The translations under genes and the position numbers were made by a program. Below are positions 1-10,332 of a DNA stretch of 64,000 nucleotides, one piece after another. Each line of letters starts with the position of its first letter. The first letter of the stretch is position 1. The notes under the pieces are model-generated. The model made no database searches and was not told the DNA's origin. It was given only the letters and a program-made list of their open reading frames with translations. This DNA is from Peribacillus simplex NBRC 15720 = DSM 1321 (GTDB lineage Bacteria; Bacillota; Bacilli; Bacillales; DSM-1321), in contig NZ_CP017704.1 in NCBI RefSeq assembly GCF_002243645.1, positions 4,048,001 through 4,112,000 on the forward strand, read 5' to 3'.

Positions 1-856
1 TTTCGTGGGCCAACTTTGGTATTTCCCTATAAATCTTCATGGTGGCAGATAAATGGGTGAGCGGATCGTAATAATGGGAGTCGGCTCCGTTTTGCGTTAA
101 TATGACATCCGGTTTGAAGAACTCTATGACCTCTTTAAAGGAAGCCCTATAGCAATCGAGCCAGGATTCATCTTCAGTGAACGCATCGACCGGGATGTTG
201 AATGAATAGCCGTAGCCTTTTCCCTGGCCCCGCTCGTTAATATTACCTGTTCCGGGAAATAAGTAGCGCCCTGTTTCATGGATGGATAGGGTGCATACAT
301 CCGGATCATCATAAAATGACCATTGGACTCCGTCACCATGATGTGCATCGGTATCGACATACAAGACACGCGCCCCATATTTTTTTTGCAGGTATTTAAT
401 CGCGACCGAACTATCGTTGTAAATGCAAAAGCCCGAGGCTTTCCCGCGGAAACCGTGATGCAAGCCACCGCCAAGATTAAGTGCGTGCAGGGACTGACCG
501 GTCATGACGGCATCAACAGCCGTCAAGGTACCGCCTACAAGCAAGGCGCTTGCCTCGTGCATTTTGGGGAAGATAGGGGTATCCTCTGTTCCTAGCCCAT
601 AATTTACTGCCTTTTCAGGGGGGAGCTTTCCCTGGCCTGCCAATCTGACAGCGTTTACATAATGGTGATCATGGATCAGTTCCAATTCTGTATCGGTAGC
701 CATTCTGGGCTTGATAATTTGATCATCATTGATGGCATGGTGTTTTTTTAATAGATCAAGCGTGAGTTTAAGCCGTTTTTGATTGAATGGATGCTCATCG
801 TTGAATTTGTAGGTAAGGAGTTCATCCGAATAGACGAAAAGGGATGTATCATTCAT
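1..856 (-). CDS. acuC: AcuC, acetoin utilization / protein deacetylase (3' part outside window)
   Basis: Class I/II histone-deacetylase-fold enzyme. In Bacillus AcuC removes the acetyl group that AcuA places on acetyl-CoA synthetase, reactivating it. The first 285 codons are visible and open to the window edge; the family is about 385-390 residues, so the C-terminal quarter lies outside. Visible motifs are GGGLHHGF and DTDAHHGDG, which carry the catalytic histidines and the metal-binding Asp/His, and NGADSHYYDPLTHL near the edge, which carries a further metal ligand. The ATG start (complement of 854-856) overlaps the end of acuB by 8 bases, so translational coupling in an acuABC operon is expected. 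Only the truncation by the window is unusual. Confidence 0.93.
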   Translation of the reverse strand, partial: MNDTSLFVYSDELLTYKFNDEHPFNQKRLKLTLDLLKKHHAINDDQIIKPRMATDTELELIHDHHYVNAVRLAGQGKLPPEKAVNYGLGTEDTPIFPKMHEASALLVGGTLTAVDAVMTGQSLHALNLGGGLHHGFRGKASGFCIYNDSSVAIKYLQKKYGARVLYVDTDAHHGDGVQWSFYDDPDVCTLSIHETGRYLFPGTGNINERGQGKGYGYSFNIPVDAFTEDESWLDCYRASFKEVIEFFKPDVILTQNGADSHYYDPLTHLSATMKIYREIPKLAHE

Positions 857-1499
857 GTGAAATCCCCGGTAGACTAGGCCATAAAATGGTATAGCCTTCT
901 TTCTTCAAATCCTCCACCACCATAAATGGATTCATCGTCTGTACACGAATTACAAGAATTTTATAATCGGTTCCATTTTTTTCAGGATAAACTAGGGTGC
1001 TCAGGATATTCGTATTGCGCCTTTTGAAAATATGGGCAATATCATGAAGGGAACCTGCCTTATCCGGGATTCTGATTTCGATTTGGGAACCGGGCTGATT
1101 GACTCCAGTCAACTCAACGTATGAATGAAGTAAATCAGAACCGGTTATGATGCCCACTAACTTCCTTCCCTTTACGATTGGGAGGCAGCTGATATTGTTA
1201 TCACAAAAAACAGCCCCGATTTCTTCCACGAAATCCAGCGGGTGCCCCGTAATTATTTCCGTTTTCATGATGCTTGATAGTGGTTTTTGTAAATCATTTT
1301 TGTATTCTTCGGTACGGAATATAGAAGGGGCAGCATCCCGAATATCACGGTCGCTGACTAATCCCACAAGTTGAAAGCTGTCATCGACAATGGGTATATG
1401 ACGAATTCGCTTCTCCTTGATGATCAAGACAGCGCTATGGATTGTATCCGTTGGAGTGAGGGTGATAATATCCTCATTCATTATTGTTTCAACAATCAT
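849..1499 (-). CDS. acuB: AcuB, CBS-ACT protein of acetoin/acetate utilization
   Basis: 216 residues: two CBS domains (about 4-60 and 78-135) followed by an ACT domain (about 139-212, opening with IEIRIPDKAGSL). CBS pairs bind adenosyl nucleotides and ACT domains bind small ligands, so this looks like a metabolite-sensing partner of AcuA/AcuC. Its biochemical role is not established. The ATG is preceded by a strong GAGGAGG ribosome binding site. It is the middle gene of acuABC: 26 bases separate it from acuA and its stop overlaps the acuC start. Length and domain order match the family. Confidence 0.93.
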   Translation of the reverse strand: MIVETIMNEDIITLTPTDTIHSAVLIIKEKRIRHIPIVDDSFQLVGLVSDRDIRDAAPSIFRTEEYKNDLQKPLSSIMKTEIITGHPLDFVEEIGAVFCDNNISCLPIVKGRKLVGIITGSDLLHSYVELTGVNQPGSQIEIRIPDKAGSLHDIAHIFKRRNTNILSTLVYPEKNGTDYKILVIRVQTMNPFMVVEDLKKEGYTILWPSLPGISHE

Positions 1500-1525
1500 T
1501 TTCCTTCCTCCTCTTACTCGCCTCT

Positions 1526-2158
1526 TTAATACATAAACCGATTCATAAAACGCAATTGGTCGAACTTCTGGATGGATTCCGGCGGGACTCTTTTGCCAAT
1601 ACGGGCCATCAGGCAGTTGGCCGGGTGGGAACTGATTTCAGGATCATCTGTTGCAAAGTAGACCAAGCCACCCGCACTCATCATTTTTTCCATGACCTTG
1701 CGATATTCCCAAATATTCAGCCCTGTCCCTTTCAAATCCCAATGCCAATAGTATTCAGTGGTGATGATGATGAAGTCTTCAACCGAATTGTCTTCCATTG
1801 AAAGGCGGATTAGGTTCTTCCCGACGGAGGCACCCCGGTATTTAGGGATGACCTCGATTGCACCAAGCTCAATCAGGTCCTCCATCTCGATTTCCGACCA
1901 GCGCTCCAAGGGATCGGGATATAAGTAAGTTACATAACCCACGATTGTTTCATTTTCACGGGCGATAAAGATCCTGCCCTCAGGTAAGTCTGCAATCTCT
2001 ATTAACGCTTTATGCTGCAAAGCAGGCGGGCGAAAGGCGACCAAGTCTTCGTGAAACTCATAAGTGGACATTTTTTCGCCGCTTAACGGCCCCTCGATGA
2101 TGAGCGTTCCGCTTAATGTCTGCAGTTCCTTAGTATAAAAGGTCTTATTATATTCCAT
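1526..2158 (-). CDS. acuA: AcuA, GNAT protein acetyltransferase acting on AcsA
   Basis: 210 residues, GNAT fold. The region around KYRGASVGKNLI (about residues 108-119) looks like the acetyl-CoA pyrophosphate-binding loop. In B. subtilis AcuA acetylates the catalytic lysine of acetyl-CoA synthetase and inactivates it. The ATG follows GGGTGGTGAAAGA. It is the first gene of acuABC and is divergent from acsA, so the acetylase, deacetylase and target sit together. On the minus strand TCAAAC, 16 bases, TAAGAT (around 2175-2205) is a possible promoter. Confidence 0.93.
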   Translation of the reverse strand: MEYNKTFYTKELQTLSGTLIIEGPLSGEKMSTYEFHEDLVAFRPPALQHKALIEIADLPEGRIFIARENETIVGYVTYLYPDPLERWSEIEMEDLIELGAIEVIPKYRGASVGKNLIRLSMEDNSVEDFIIITTEYYWHWDLKGTGLNIWEYRKVMEKMMSAGGLVYFATDDPEISSHPANCLMARIGKRVPPESIQKFDQLRFMNRFMY

Positions 2159-2419
2159 TCTTTCACCACCCTTGTTATATAGTAATCTTACACTCTCGCA
2201 TGTCTAGTTTGACCGAATGGAAAGCTTACATAAATTATACTTGAAAACAAGGGGCATAATTCAGAAAGTTCAAAGCATATTTGAATCTTTTGTTACAGTG
2301 CTTCTTCTTTCCCGGCCATCAATATGCATTTAAATTAACTATATAACAATATACTAGGAATTTTCAAAATTCAGCAAACTAGATTTTCCCTAATATGGAA
2401 GTGTTCAATATTTTAAAAA

Positions 2420-2448
2420 TTGAGATAATTCTATTCTTATACTATAAT
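2420..2448 (+). promoter_or_regulatory. Sigma-A promoter of acsA
   Basis: TTGAGA (2420-2425), 17-base spacer, TATAAT (2443-2448). This gives a start near 2455 and a short leader with the AAAGGGGGA ribosome binding site at 2467-2475. Confidence 0.75.
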
Positions 2449-2484
2449 GAAAATATAGAGCCGAATAAAGGGGGAGTTTGTCGT

Positions 2485-4203
2485 ATGAATGTGAAAGCGT
2501 TGCCAGTAGTGGAAGGTAATTATAATTTAAAGAATTATGATGAAAAATACAAGAAGTTTGACTGGTCAGAGACGGAAAAGGAATTCTCCTGGTCTGAAAC
2601 CGGTAAAGTGAATCTTGCGTATGAAGCCATTGACCGCCATGTCGAAACATACAAAAAGAATAAAGTAGCCCTTTATTACAAAGACGATAACAGAAATGAA
2701 AAGTATACATTCAAGGAAATGAAAGATTATACGAACCAAGCGGCCAATGTGTTCAAGAACATTGCCAATGTTGAAAAAGGTGATCGTGTTTTCATCTTCA
2801 TGCCTCGCTCCCCGGAGCTTTATTTTGCATTGTTGGGTGCGATTAAAACGGGAGCGGTCGTAGGGCCGTTGTTCGAAGCCTTCATGGAAGGCGCCATAAG
2901 GGATCGTCTTGAAGATAGTGAGGCAAGTGTGATTGTGACGACACCTGAACTTTTGCCGCGCGTCCCAGTGGATGAATTACCCCATTTAAAGCATATATTC
3001 TTGGTGGGGGAAAACATAAAAGAAGAAGGAAAGTACCATCACTTCAATAAAAAGTTAAAAGAAGCCGACAAAAAATTCGAAATTGAATGGGTGGATCGGA
3101 ATGACGGTCTGATTCTTCACTATACCTCCGGTTCCACAGGCAAACCAAAAGGAGTGCTTCACGTTCATAACGCGATGATCCAGCATTATCAAACGGCAAG
3201 ATGGGTCCTTGATTTGCAGGACGAGGACGTGTATTGGTGCACAGCGGACCCTGGATGGGTGACAGGGACGTCATACGGGATCTTTGGGCCGTGGCTAACA
3301 GGGACCTCGAATGTCATTGTAGGCGGGCGATTCAAGCCTGAATCCTGGTACAAGACCTTGGAGGATTTTGGTGTCACGGTATGGTATAGTGCCCCGACAG
3401 CCTTCAGGATGCTGATGGGCGCAGGTGATGAAATCGTTAAGCGGTTCGATTTAAGTTCTCTACGCCATATTTTAAGTGTCGGTGAACCGTTGAACCCGGA
3501 AGTGGTGCGTTGGGGAATGAAGGTATTCAATCACCGGATCCATGATACATGGTGGATGACGGAGACCGGGGCTCAGGTCATCTGTAATTATCCTTGCCTG
3601 GAAATCAAACCGGGTTCGATGGGTAAACCGATTCCTGGTGTGATAGCGGCAATAGTGGATGATCAAGGCAACGAGCTTCCGCCGCATAGAATGGGGAACC
3701 TTGCCATCAAGAAAGGGTGGCCTTCGATGATGAAGACCGTCTGGAAGAATGAAGCGAAATATGAATCTTACTTTATGCCAGGTGATTGGTATGTTTCCGG
3801 AGATTCCGCATATATGGATGAAGATGGTTTTTTCTGGTTCCAAGGCCGGGTTGATGATGTCATCATGACGGCAGGGGAGAGAGTAGGACCTTTCGAAGTG
3901 GAAAGCAAGTTGGTCGAGCATCCAGCCGTAGCTGAAGCGGGGGTCATCGGTAAGCCAGATCCAGTTCGGGGAGAAATTATCAAAGCGTTTATCGCCCTTC
4001 GTGACGGATACGATGCAAACGATGAGTTGATTGAGGAAATTCGTACATTTGTAAAGCATGGTCTAGCAGCACATGCGGCACCTCGTGAAATTGAATTCAG
4101 GGATAAACTTCCTAAAACAAGAAGCGGTAAAATAATGCGCCGTGTCTTGAAAGCTTGGGAGCTTGATCTGCCAACTGGTGATTTATCATCGATGGAGGAT
4201 TGA
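2485..4203 (+). CDS. acsA: Acetyl-CoA synthetase
   Basis: 572 residues, AMP-forming adenylating enzyme making acetyl-CoA from acetate, ATP and CoA. The ATP-binding loop reads YTSGSTGKPKG, the hinge region YVSGDSAYMDEDG, and the C-terminal catalytic lysine lies in PKTRSGKIMRR. By count this is residue 549, the number used for the AcuA-acetylated lysine of B. subtilis AcsA. The start was set at MNVKALP, not at the open-frame start 30 codons upstream, because AAAGGGGGA sits just before 2485 and the N-terminus then matches AcsA. The gene is divergent from acuABC and ends at a strong hairpin terminator. Confidence 0.97.
   Translation: MNVKALPVVEGNYNLKNYDEKYKKFDWSETEKEFSWSETGKVNLAYEAIDRHVETYKKNKVALYYKDDNRNEKYTFKEMKDYTNQAANVFKNIANVEKGDRVFIFMPRSPELYFALLGAIKTGAVVGPLFEAFMEGAIRDRLEDSEASVIVTTPELLPRVPVDELPHLKHIFLVGENIKEEGKYHHFNKKLKEADKKFEIEWVDRNDGLILHYTSGSTGKPKGVLHVHNAMIQHYQTARWVLDLQDEDVYWCTADPGWVTGTSYGIFGPWLTGTSNVIVGGRFKPESWYKTLEDFGVTVWYSAPTAFRMLMGAGDEIVKRFDLSSLRHILSVGEPLNPEVVRWGMKVFNHRIHDTWWMTETGAQVICNYPCLEIKPGSMGKPIPGVIAAIVDDQGNELPPHRMGNLAIKKGWPSMMKTVWKNEAKYESYFMPGDWYVSGDSAYMDEDGFFWFQGRVDDVIMTAGERVGPFEVESKLVEHPAVAEAGVIGKPDPVRGEIIKAFIALRDGYDANDELIEEIRTFVKHGLAAHAAPREIEFRDKLPKTRSGKIMRRVLKAWELDLPTGDLSSMED
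2492..2505 (+). promoter_or_regulatory. cre-like CcpA site at the acsA start
   Basis: TGAAAGCGTTGCCA matches the cre consensus TGWAANCGNTNWCA at 13 of 14 positions. It covers codons 3-7 of acsA, about 40 bases past the predicted transcription start, a position suited to roadblock repression. Catabolite repression of acsA through a downstream cre is known in B. subtilis. Confidence 0.65.
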
Positions 4204-4233
4204 TAAACTGAGTCATACTGATTATTGAGAAGG

Positions 4234-4270
4234 AAAAGGCATCCATGTTCACTTGCATGGATGCCTTTTT
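4234..4270 (+). terminator. Terminator of acsA
   Basis: Inverted repeat AAAAGGCATCCATG / CATGGATGCCTTTT with an 8-base loop, followed by T residues. Confidence 0.85.
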
Positions 4271-4283
4271 GGGAGATTATAAG

Positions 4284-4318
4284 AAAACAGGCTGTCGGGT
4301 TACCCGACAGCCTGTTTT
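4284..4318 (-). terminator. Terminator of the penicillin-binding protein gene
   Basis: Near-perfect 16-bp inverted repeat (AAAACAGGCTGTCGGG and its complement) around a 3-base loop, 17 bases past the stop on the minus strand. The T run on the minus strand is short and interrupted. Confidence 0.75.
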
Positions 4319-4334
4319 AGTTCAAAAAAGAGTG

Positions 4335-7300
4335 TCATTCTTCCTCTTCTTCTGCTTTATCCGTGTCTTGCTCTTTATCATTGACTGTGTCTTGATCTTT
4401 GTCGGTCTCTGGATTTTCTTTATCTGTATTCTCTTTGCTCTGATCTTTGTCTTGAGCTGGCTCTTTATTTTTATCTATATCCGTTTCTGTTTCTGTTTCT
4501 TTATCTGCTTCTTTATCTGTTTCTTTATCTGAACCGTTCTCTTCTTTAGAGTCTGGTTTTTTATCCTCGTTAGCTATTTTATCTTTTCCACGGTCATCTT
4601 TACTTTTTGTGGAATCTTCTTTTGAACCAGTCTTTTTAGCGCCGCTTTCAACACGTTGAGAAGAGGATGATTCTTTACCGACTATGTCTACGGCCGTTAC
4701 ATAATAGGAACCGCCTGAGCCGACTTTGTAAACAAGACTCTCCCCAGCATTGATGCTCGCCACTTTTTTGCCGTCTTTATAGACACGATAACCGACGACA
4801 TCTCCTTCATGATGCAGGCCCCATGTAATCTTATCGTTACTGATCGTTATAGATAGGGGATCGGGTGCTTTGCCATTATCATTCAATTTCGCTTTCGCCC
4901 CGACGACATTTCCTGATTTTTCGCCTCCAGGAATCACGGATCCCGGGTCATCGACATATTTCAATCCGATATCTGCAAAAGAATCGGGATTCAACATGAA
5001 CCCGCCGCTTGTGAATTCGCCAGGCGTTTGCGGAAGGGCTCCGTAGCGTTTGCTGCCGACTGATACATATCGTCCATCTATGAAACTATCATCCGCCTTT
5101 GACGGAGCATATTTGGCAATGAATAAATCCGATTTGACAAGCCCGGCCTTTTGGCATGAGCTTGAAGGCAGCAGTCCTGAAACGCCACAGAAGGAACGGC
5201 TTACAATTCCGCCCGGCATTTCAAATCGCTTATCGGGGTCGATGAGTTTAGGGTCGACTTTATATGCGGCATTGATCAGATCTGCCCAATAATACATATT
5301 ACGTTTATTATATTCAAGACCATTATAGGTCCCTTGCAAGGATTTCGGTGTGTCATATCCCAGCCATGTACCGAATGATACATTAGGATTGGTAGCGACG
5401 AACCAAGCGTCCCAATAGTTTTGTGAAGTTCCGGTCTTACCTGCCCAATCACTCGAGAAGGCAAGTCGGTTCCTGACCGAAGCGGCCGTCCCGCTGTTTA
5501 CGACATCACGCATCATATCAAGTGTCAGGTAAGCGGCTTGCGGAGAAAATACTTCCACTGGCTTCGCTTTATGTTCATAGATGACCTCGCCATCTTTCGA
5601 TACGATTTTATCGATCATATAGGCATCGACGAACTCCCCTGAATTGGCAAATGTACCAAATGCATTGACGTTTTCTTCAACTGTTACACCTTTTGACATA
5701 GCTCCCAATGACATGGAAGGATTAGAGTAATCCTCTTTCGTCACTGTTGTAAAGCCCATTTTTTCCAAATAGGAAGCTGGACCTTGGTTGATTATTTTCA
5801 TGTAAAAGAGCGCTGCCGGGATATTATAGGAATTCTTCAGTGCCTCACGCGCTGTCGTTACTCCCGTATAGCTACCGCCGCCATAGTTTCCTGGACGCCA
5901 CATTTTTCCTGCTGGAATGGAAATGGGTACGTTGGCTGATACGCTTCCAGGTGAGATCTTTCCTAACTCGATTCCTGGGCCATATACGAGCAGCGGCTTC
6001 ATCGTTGATCCGTTCGATCGCAGTGATGCGGTTGCATGGTTCGTCTGTTCCCGCTTGAAATCACGGCCACCTACGAAACTGATGATTTTTCCTGTTTTAT
6101 TTTCGATTAGAATGGCCCCGGCTTCAACGGGCTCACTCACCGTTTTCATTTCTTTTGTATCAGGATCGACGACTTGTGCCGTTTTATCGTATCCGTAATT
6201 CGGATAGTTTTTCGTTACTTCCTGCATCTTGTCATAAATCTTTTTATCGATTGTCGTATAAATCTGATAGCCGTTTTGACGCAGCTTACGATCTGCAAGT
6301 GCTAGATATTGATCTTTTAAATCATCATTCTTTAAATCTTTCTCTTCATATCCATCTTCTTTTGCAAGACTGACAGATAGAATTTCGATGGAGCGTTTTT
6401 CGATTTCATAGGTGAGCCATGGATATTTCTCGGATGGCATCTCCGTTTTACCGATAAAGTCTTTTGTTATGTCGTATGCGTTTGCTTTATCATATTCTTC
6501 TTTTGTTATGTATCCGTTACTATACATCCGCTTTAAAACGGTTTTCATCCGGTTGATGCCGGGCTCTTGATTTTCTTTCAGTTTTCCTTTCTGGGTATAT
6601 GGTGTATAACCGAAAGGGCTTTGCGGCAATCCAGCGATAAAGGCTGATTGGGGCAGTGTTAGATCTTTGGCCTCCACGCCAAAAATACCTTCAGCGGCGG
6701 ACTCGACACCAGCGATGTTACGGCCTGAAGAGTTTCGTCCCAAAGTGGAGACGTTTAAGTAGGTTTCCAAAATCTCTTCTTTTTCAAAGAACTTTTCGAC
6801 CCGGAGCGCAAGAAGGATTTCTTTTGCTTTCCGTTCAAATGATACTTCGTTGGTCAGGACCTGGTTTTTAATGAGCTGCTGTGTTAATGTACTTCCTCCC
6901 GATTGGACGGTTGCATTCGAAAATTCCTGGTAAACGGCACGCAGGATGGCTTTCGGGACAACCCCGTCATGCTCATAAAAATACTCATCCTCTGTAGCGA
7001 TGACTGCATTTTTTAGATGCTCGGAAACTTTATCGATGGACACTTCTTCACGCTCAAGGTCACTCTTAAGTTTGCCCAAGTATACTTTATCAGCAAAGTA
7101 TACTTCAGAGGTCTCTTCATAATTGTAAATGTCTTTTTTCAAATCTTCTTTTGAGCGTACCGGCTCATCATTGACGAGGGCAGCGAAATAGCCGGCCCCG
7201 ACGCCGCCGGCGAATGAGAATCCTAGAATCCCGACAATAATGAGGATCAGCGTTAAATTCCAAATGACTTGGTATGTAACCCGCGCGTTCTTTTGTGTTT

Positions 7301-7370
7301 TTTCATTTTGAAAAAAACGGGTCAGCTGCTTCCAGACTGTTAGAAATCTATCTTTTTGATTATTATTCAT
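4335..7370 (-). CDS. Class A penicillin-binding protein (GT51 + transpeptidase + FN3 + charged tail)
   Basis: 1011 residues, bifunctional cell-wall polymerase. Order: short cytoplasmic N-terminus, one membrane segment (about 33-60), GT51 glycosyltransferase with ATEDEYFYEH (Glu127 the likely catalytic residue) and GGSTLTQQ (158-165), then a penicillin-binding transpeptidase with S455-TMK, SYN (514-516) and KTGT (645-648). A fibronectin type III-like domain follows (about 820-905), then roughly 100 residues made almost only of K, D, E, N, T, S and Q. All catalytic motifs are intact. The start at 7370 follows AGGGGG with 9-base spacing; the open frame 20 codons longer has no such site. It is a PBP1A/1B-type protein, and a tyrS-adjacent class A PBP is common in Bacillus, but I do not assign a subtilis symbol. 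Confidence 0.93.
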   Translation of the reverse strand: MNNNQKDRFLTVWKQLTRFFQNEKTQKNARVTYQVIWNLTLILIIVGILGFSFAGGVGAGYFAALVNDEPVRSKEDLKKDIYNYEETSEVYFADKVYLGKLKSDLEREEVSIDKVSEHLKNAVIATEDEYFYEHDGVVPKAILRAVYQEFSNATVQSGGSTLTQQLIKNQVLTNEVSFERKAKEILLALRVEKFFEKEEILETYLNVSTLGRNSSGRNIAGVESAAEGIFGVEAKDLTLPQSAFIAGLPQSPFGYTPYTQKGKLKENQEPGINRMKTVLKRMYSNGYITKEEYDKANAYDITKDFIGKTEMPSEKYPWLTYEIEKRSIEILSVSLAKEDGYEEKDLKNDDLKDQYLALADRKLRQNGYQIYTTIDKKIYDKMQEVTKNYPNYGYDKTAQVVDPDTKEMKTVSEPVEAGAILIENKTGKIISFVGGRDFKREQTNHATASLRSNGSTMKPLLVYGPGIELGKISPGSVSANVPISIPAGKMWRPGNYGGGSYTGVTTAREALKNSYNIPAALFYMKIINQGPASYLEKMGFTTVTKEDYSNPSMSLGAMSKGVTVEENVNAFGTFANSGEFVDAYMIDKIVSKDGEVIYEHKAKPVEVFSPQAAYLTLDMMRDVVNSGTAASVRNRLAFSSDWAGKTGTSQNYWDAWFVATNPNVSFGTWLGYDTPKSLQGTYNGLEYNKRNMYYWADLINAAYKVDPKLIDPDKRFEMPGGIVSRSFCGVSGLLPSSSCQKAGLVKSDLFIAKYAPSKADDSFIDGRYVSVGSKRYGALPQTPGEFTSGGFMLNPDSFADIGLKYVDDPGSVIPGGEKSGNVVGAKAKLNDNGKAPDPLSITISNDKITWGLHHEGDVVGYRVYKDGKKVASINAGESLVYKVGSGGSYYVTAVDIVGKESSSSQRVESGAKKTGSKEDSTKSKDDRGKDKIANEDKKPDSKEENGSDKETDKEADKETETETDIDKNKEPAQDKDQSKENTDKENPETDKDQDTVNDKEQDTDKAEEEEE

Positions 7371-7397
7371 CGTATCATACCCCCTGAAATCACATAT

Positions 7398-7406
7398 ATT
7401 ATAGCA
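7398..7406 (-). promoter_or_regulatory. Extended -10 promoter of the PBP gene
   Basis: On the minus strand TGC-TATAAT (TGn extended -10). The -35 region 17-18 bases upstream is poor. The -10 lies about 28-33 bases before the start codon. Confidence 0.5.
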
Positions 7407-7464
7407 TATAACAGGTAGGGGAAAGGGCATCTTTCTTATTTTTCTAGAATCTGTAAGGGTGATG

Positions 7465-7493
7465 TTGACAATGATTCTTATGTATGATAAAAG
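7465..7493 (+). promoter_or_regulatory. Promoter of the tyrS leader
   Basis: TTGACA (7465-7470), 17 bases, TAAAAG (7488-7493). The -35 is perfect and the -10 weak. Transcription from about 7500 would include the whole T-box leader. Confidence 0.65.
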
Positions 7494-7521
7494 TTTATTA
7501 ACAATAATAAAATGATTAAAT

Positions 7522-9059
<1,538 letters not shown>

Positions 9060-9065
9060 TTGTTC

Positions 9066-9094
9066 AAGGCCCGGCTGAATCCCAGCCGGGCTTT
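9066..9094 (+). terminator. Terminator of tyrS
   Basis: AAGGCCCGGCTG / CAGCCGGGCTTT stem, 7 bases after the stop. The T run is short. Confidence 0.75.
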
Positions 9095-9122
9095 GTCATG
9101 CAAGGGTGTTTAGTTGCAAAAA

Positions 9123-9150
9123 AAAAACCCCATCCAAGGATGGGGTTTTT
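9123..9150 (-). terminator. Terminator of rpsD
   Basis: AAAAACCCCATCC / GGATGGGGTTTTT with a 2-base centre, and an extended T run on the minus strand. Confidence 0.85.
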
Positions 9151-9157
9151 GAAGTTA

Positions 9158-9760
9158 TTAACGAGAGTAGAACTCAACGATAAGAGCTTCGTTAATTTCA
9201 GCAGGCAATTCAGAACGTTCTGGTAAACGAGTGAAAGTACCTTCTAATTTCTCAGCATCGAAAGTAAGGAAATCAGGAACGAAGTTAGTTGCTTCAACTG
9301 ATTCTTTGATGATTGAGAAGTTGCGTGATTTTTCACGAACTGCGATTGTTTGTCCAAGAGACACTTTGTAAGATGGAATGTCTACGCGGCTTCCGTCTAC
9401 AGTGATGTGACCGTGGTTAACAAGTTGACGTGCTTGACGACGTGTACGAGCTAAACCAAGACGGTAAACTAGGTTGTCAAGACGTGATTCAAGAAGAATC
9501 ATGAAGTTTTCACCATGAACACCTTTAAGTTTGCCAGCGCGGTCGAACATTGAACGGAATTGACGTTCAGTGATTCCGTACATGTGACGAAGTTTTTGTT
9601 TCTCTTGTAGTTGCATTCCGTATTCAGAAATTTTTCTACGTTGGTTAGGACCATGTTGTCCTGGAGCATAAGGGCGTTTTTCTAATTCTTTACCAGTACC
9701 TGTTAGGGAAATTCCTAAACGACGGGATAGTTTCCAGCTTGGGCCAGTATAACGAGCCAT
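9158..9760 (-). CDS. rpsD: 30S ribosomal protein S4
   Basis: 200 residues, primary 16S rRNA-binding protein that nucleates 30S assembly. It opens [16 protein letters not shown] and has an S4 domain from about residue 92 ([12 protein letters not shown]); length is as usual. AAAGGAGGAGT precedes the ATG. It is monocistronic, as in B. subtilis where rpsD lies apart from the main r-protein operons. A leader of about 180 nt follows a clear promoter and S4 is known to autoregulate through such a leader. Confidence 0.98.
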   Translation of the reverse strand: MARYTGPSWKLSRRLGISLTGTGKELEKRPYAPGQHGPNQRRKISEYGMQLQEKQKLRHMYGITERQFRSMFDRAGKLKGVHGENFMILLESRLDNLVYRLGLARTRRQARQLVNHGHITVDGSRVDIPSYKVSLGQTIAVREKSRNFSIIKESVEATNFVPDFLTFDAEKLEGTFTRLPERSELPAEINEALIVEFYSR

Positions 9761-9943
9761 AGGATGACTCCTCCTTTAAATGTTTTTATTTTGGTAAAAT
9801 AAAAACCGTGTGAATGTACGATCATGACCATTTTGTTTTCATGTACCTTCGCCCTAGCAGCAGAGAGTTACGAGATACACCTCTGTATTGAGGAACAAAA
9901 TGAGAACATAAAGGCTGTCACATAGGCTGCAATATTTTACACA
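9761..9943 (-). promoter_or_regulatory. Probable S4-binding leader of rpsD
   Basis: About 180 nt of transcribed, non-coding leader between the predicted start and the rpsD ribosome binding site. It contains a short hairpin-forming stretch near 9780-9800 (GGTTTTTATTTTACC followed by a complementary AAAATAAAAA). Firmicute rpsD leaders are known targets of S4 autoregulation; assignment here is by position and length, not a full structure match. Confidence 0.6.
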
Positions 9944-9949
9944 AGGAGT

Positions 9950-9978
9950 ATTGTATAATATTCTGCTCAATGAGTCAA
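9950..9978 (-). promoter_or_regulatory. Sigma-A promoter of rpsD
   Basis: On the minus strand TTGACT (9973-9978), 17 bases, TACAAT (9950-9955). Confidence 0.75.
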
Positions 9979-10295
9979 GGACAGTTGTGATTAATTAAGG
10001 AATAGATAAAGAGAATCGCAGCAAGGAAATACAATATTTTTTAAAAAAATTTTTTATGGAGGATTTTTCCATTGCAAGCCTTATAATGAGATAATGAATA
10101 CAAAAATCATGGATGGTTTCCGACATTTCTTGGGAGCCCTTGCCATGGGTGTGGTTCAATTCTGTTTCTTTTGCATCATTTCAAAGTGAAATATCAGAAG
10201 GTTCTCTAAAAATGTCAAAAGGGCTGATGAGGCGTAATATATTGCGAAGAATTCAGGAAAGGACCGGGTACATGTACATGGGGTCCTGGAATGGA
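9979..10295. other. Intergenic region with no supported gene
   Basis: A TATAAT lies near 10082 and there is one weak open frame, which has no ribosome binding site and runs into the 3' end of ytsP on the other strand. I see nothing else that can be supported. Confidence 0.5.
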
Positions 10296-10327
10296 AAAGG
10301 GAGCAGGCAAGGATTGCCGCTCCCTTT
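10296..10327 (-). terminator. Possible terminator of ytsP
   Basis: AAAGGGAGC / GCTCCCTTT stem with a 14-base interior, 6 bases past the ytsP stop. The T run after it on the minus strand is only 4 bases. Confidence 0.55.
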
Positions 10328-10332
10328 AAATT

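Noticed and set aside
2159..2260. cre site in the acuA promoter
   Set aside because: The closest stretch (TGTAAGCTTTCCAT) fails at the central CG and at the 3' end.
4245..4532. Hydrophobic 95-codon open frame
   Set aside because: It is the antisense of the charged repeat tail of the PBP; its hydrophobicity comes from the complement of Asp/Lys/Glu codons.
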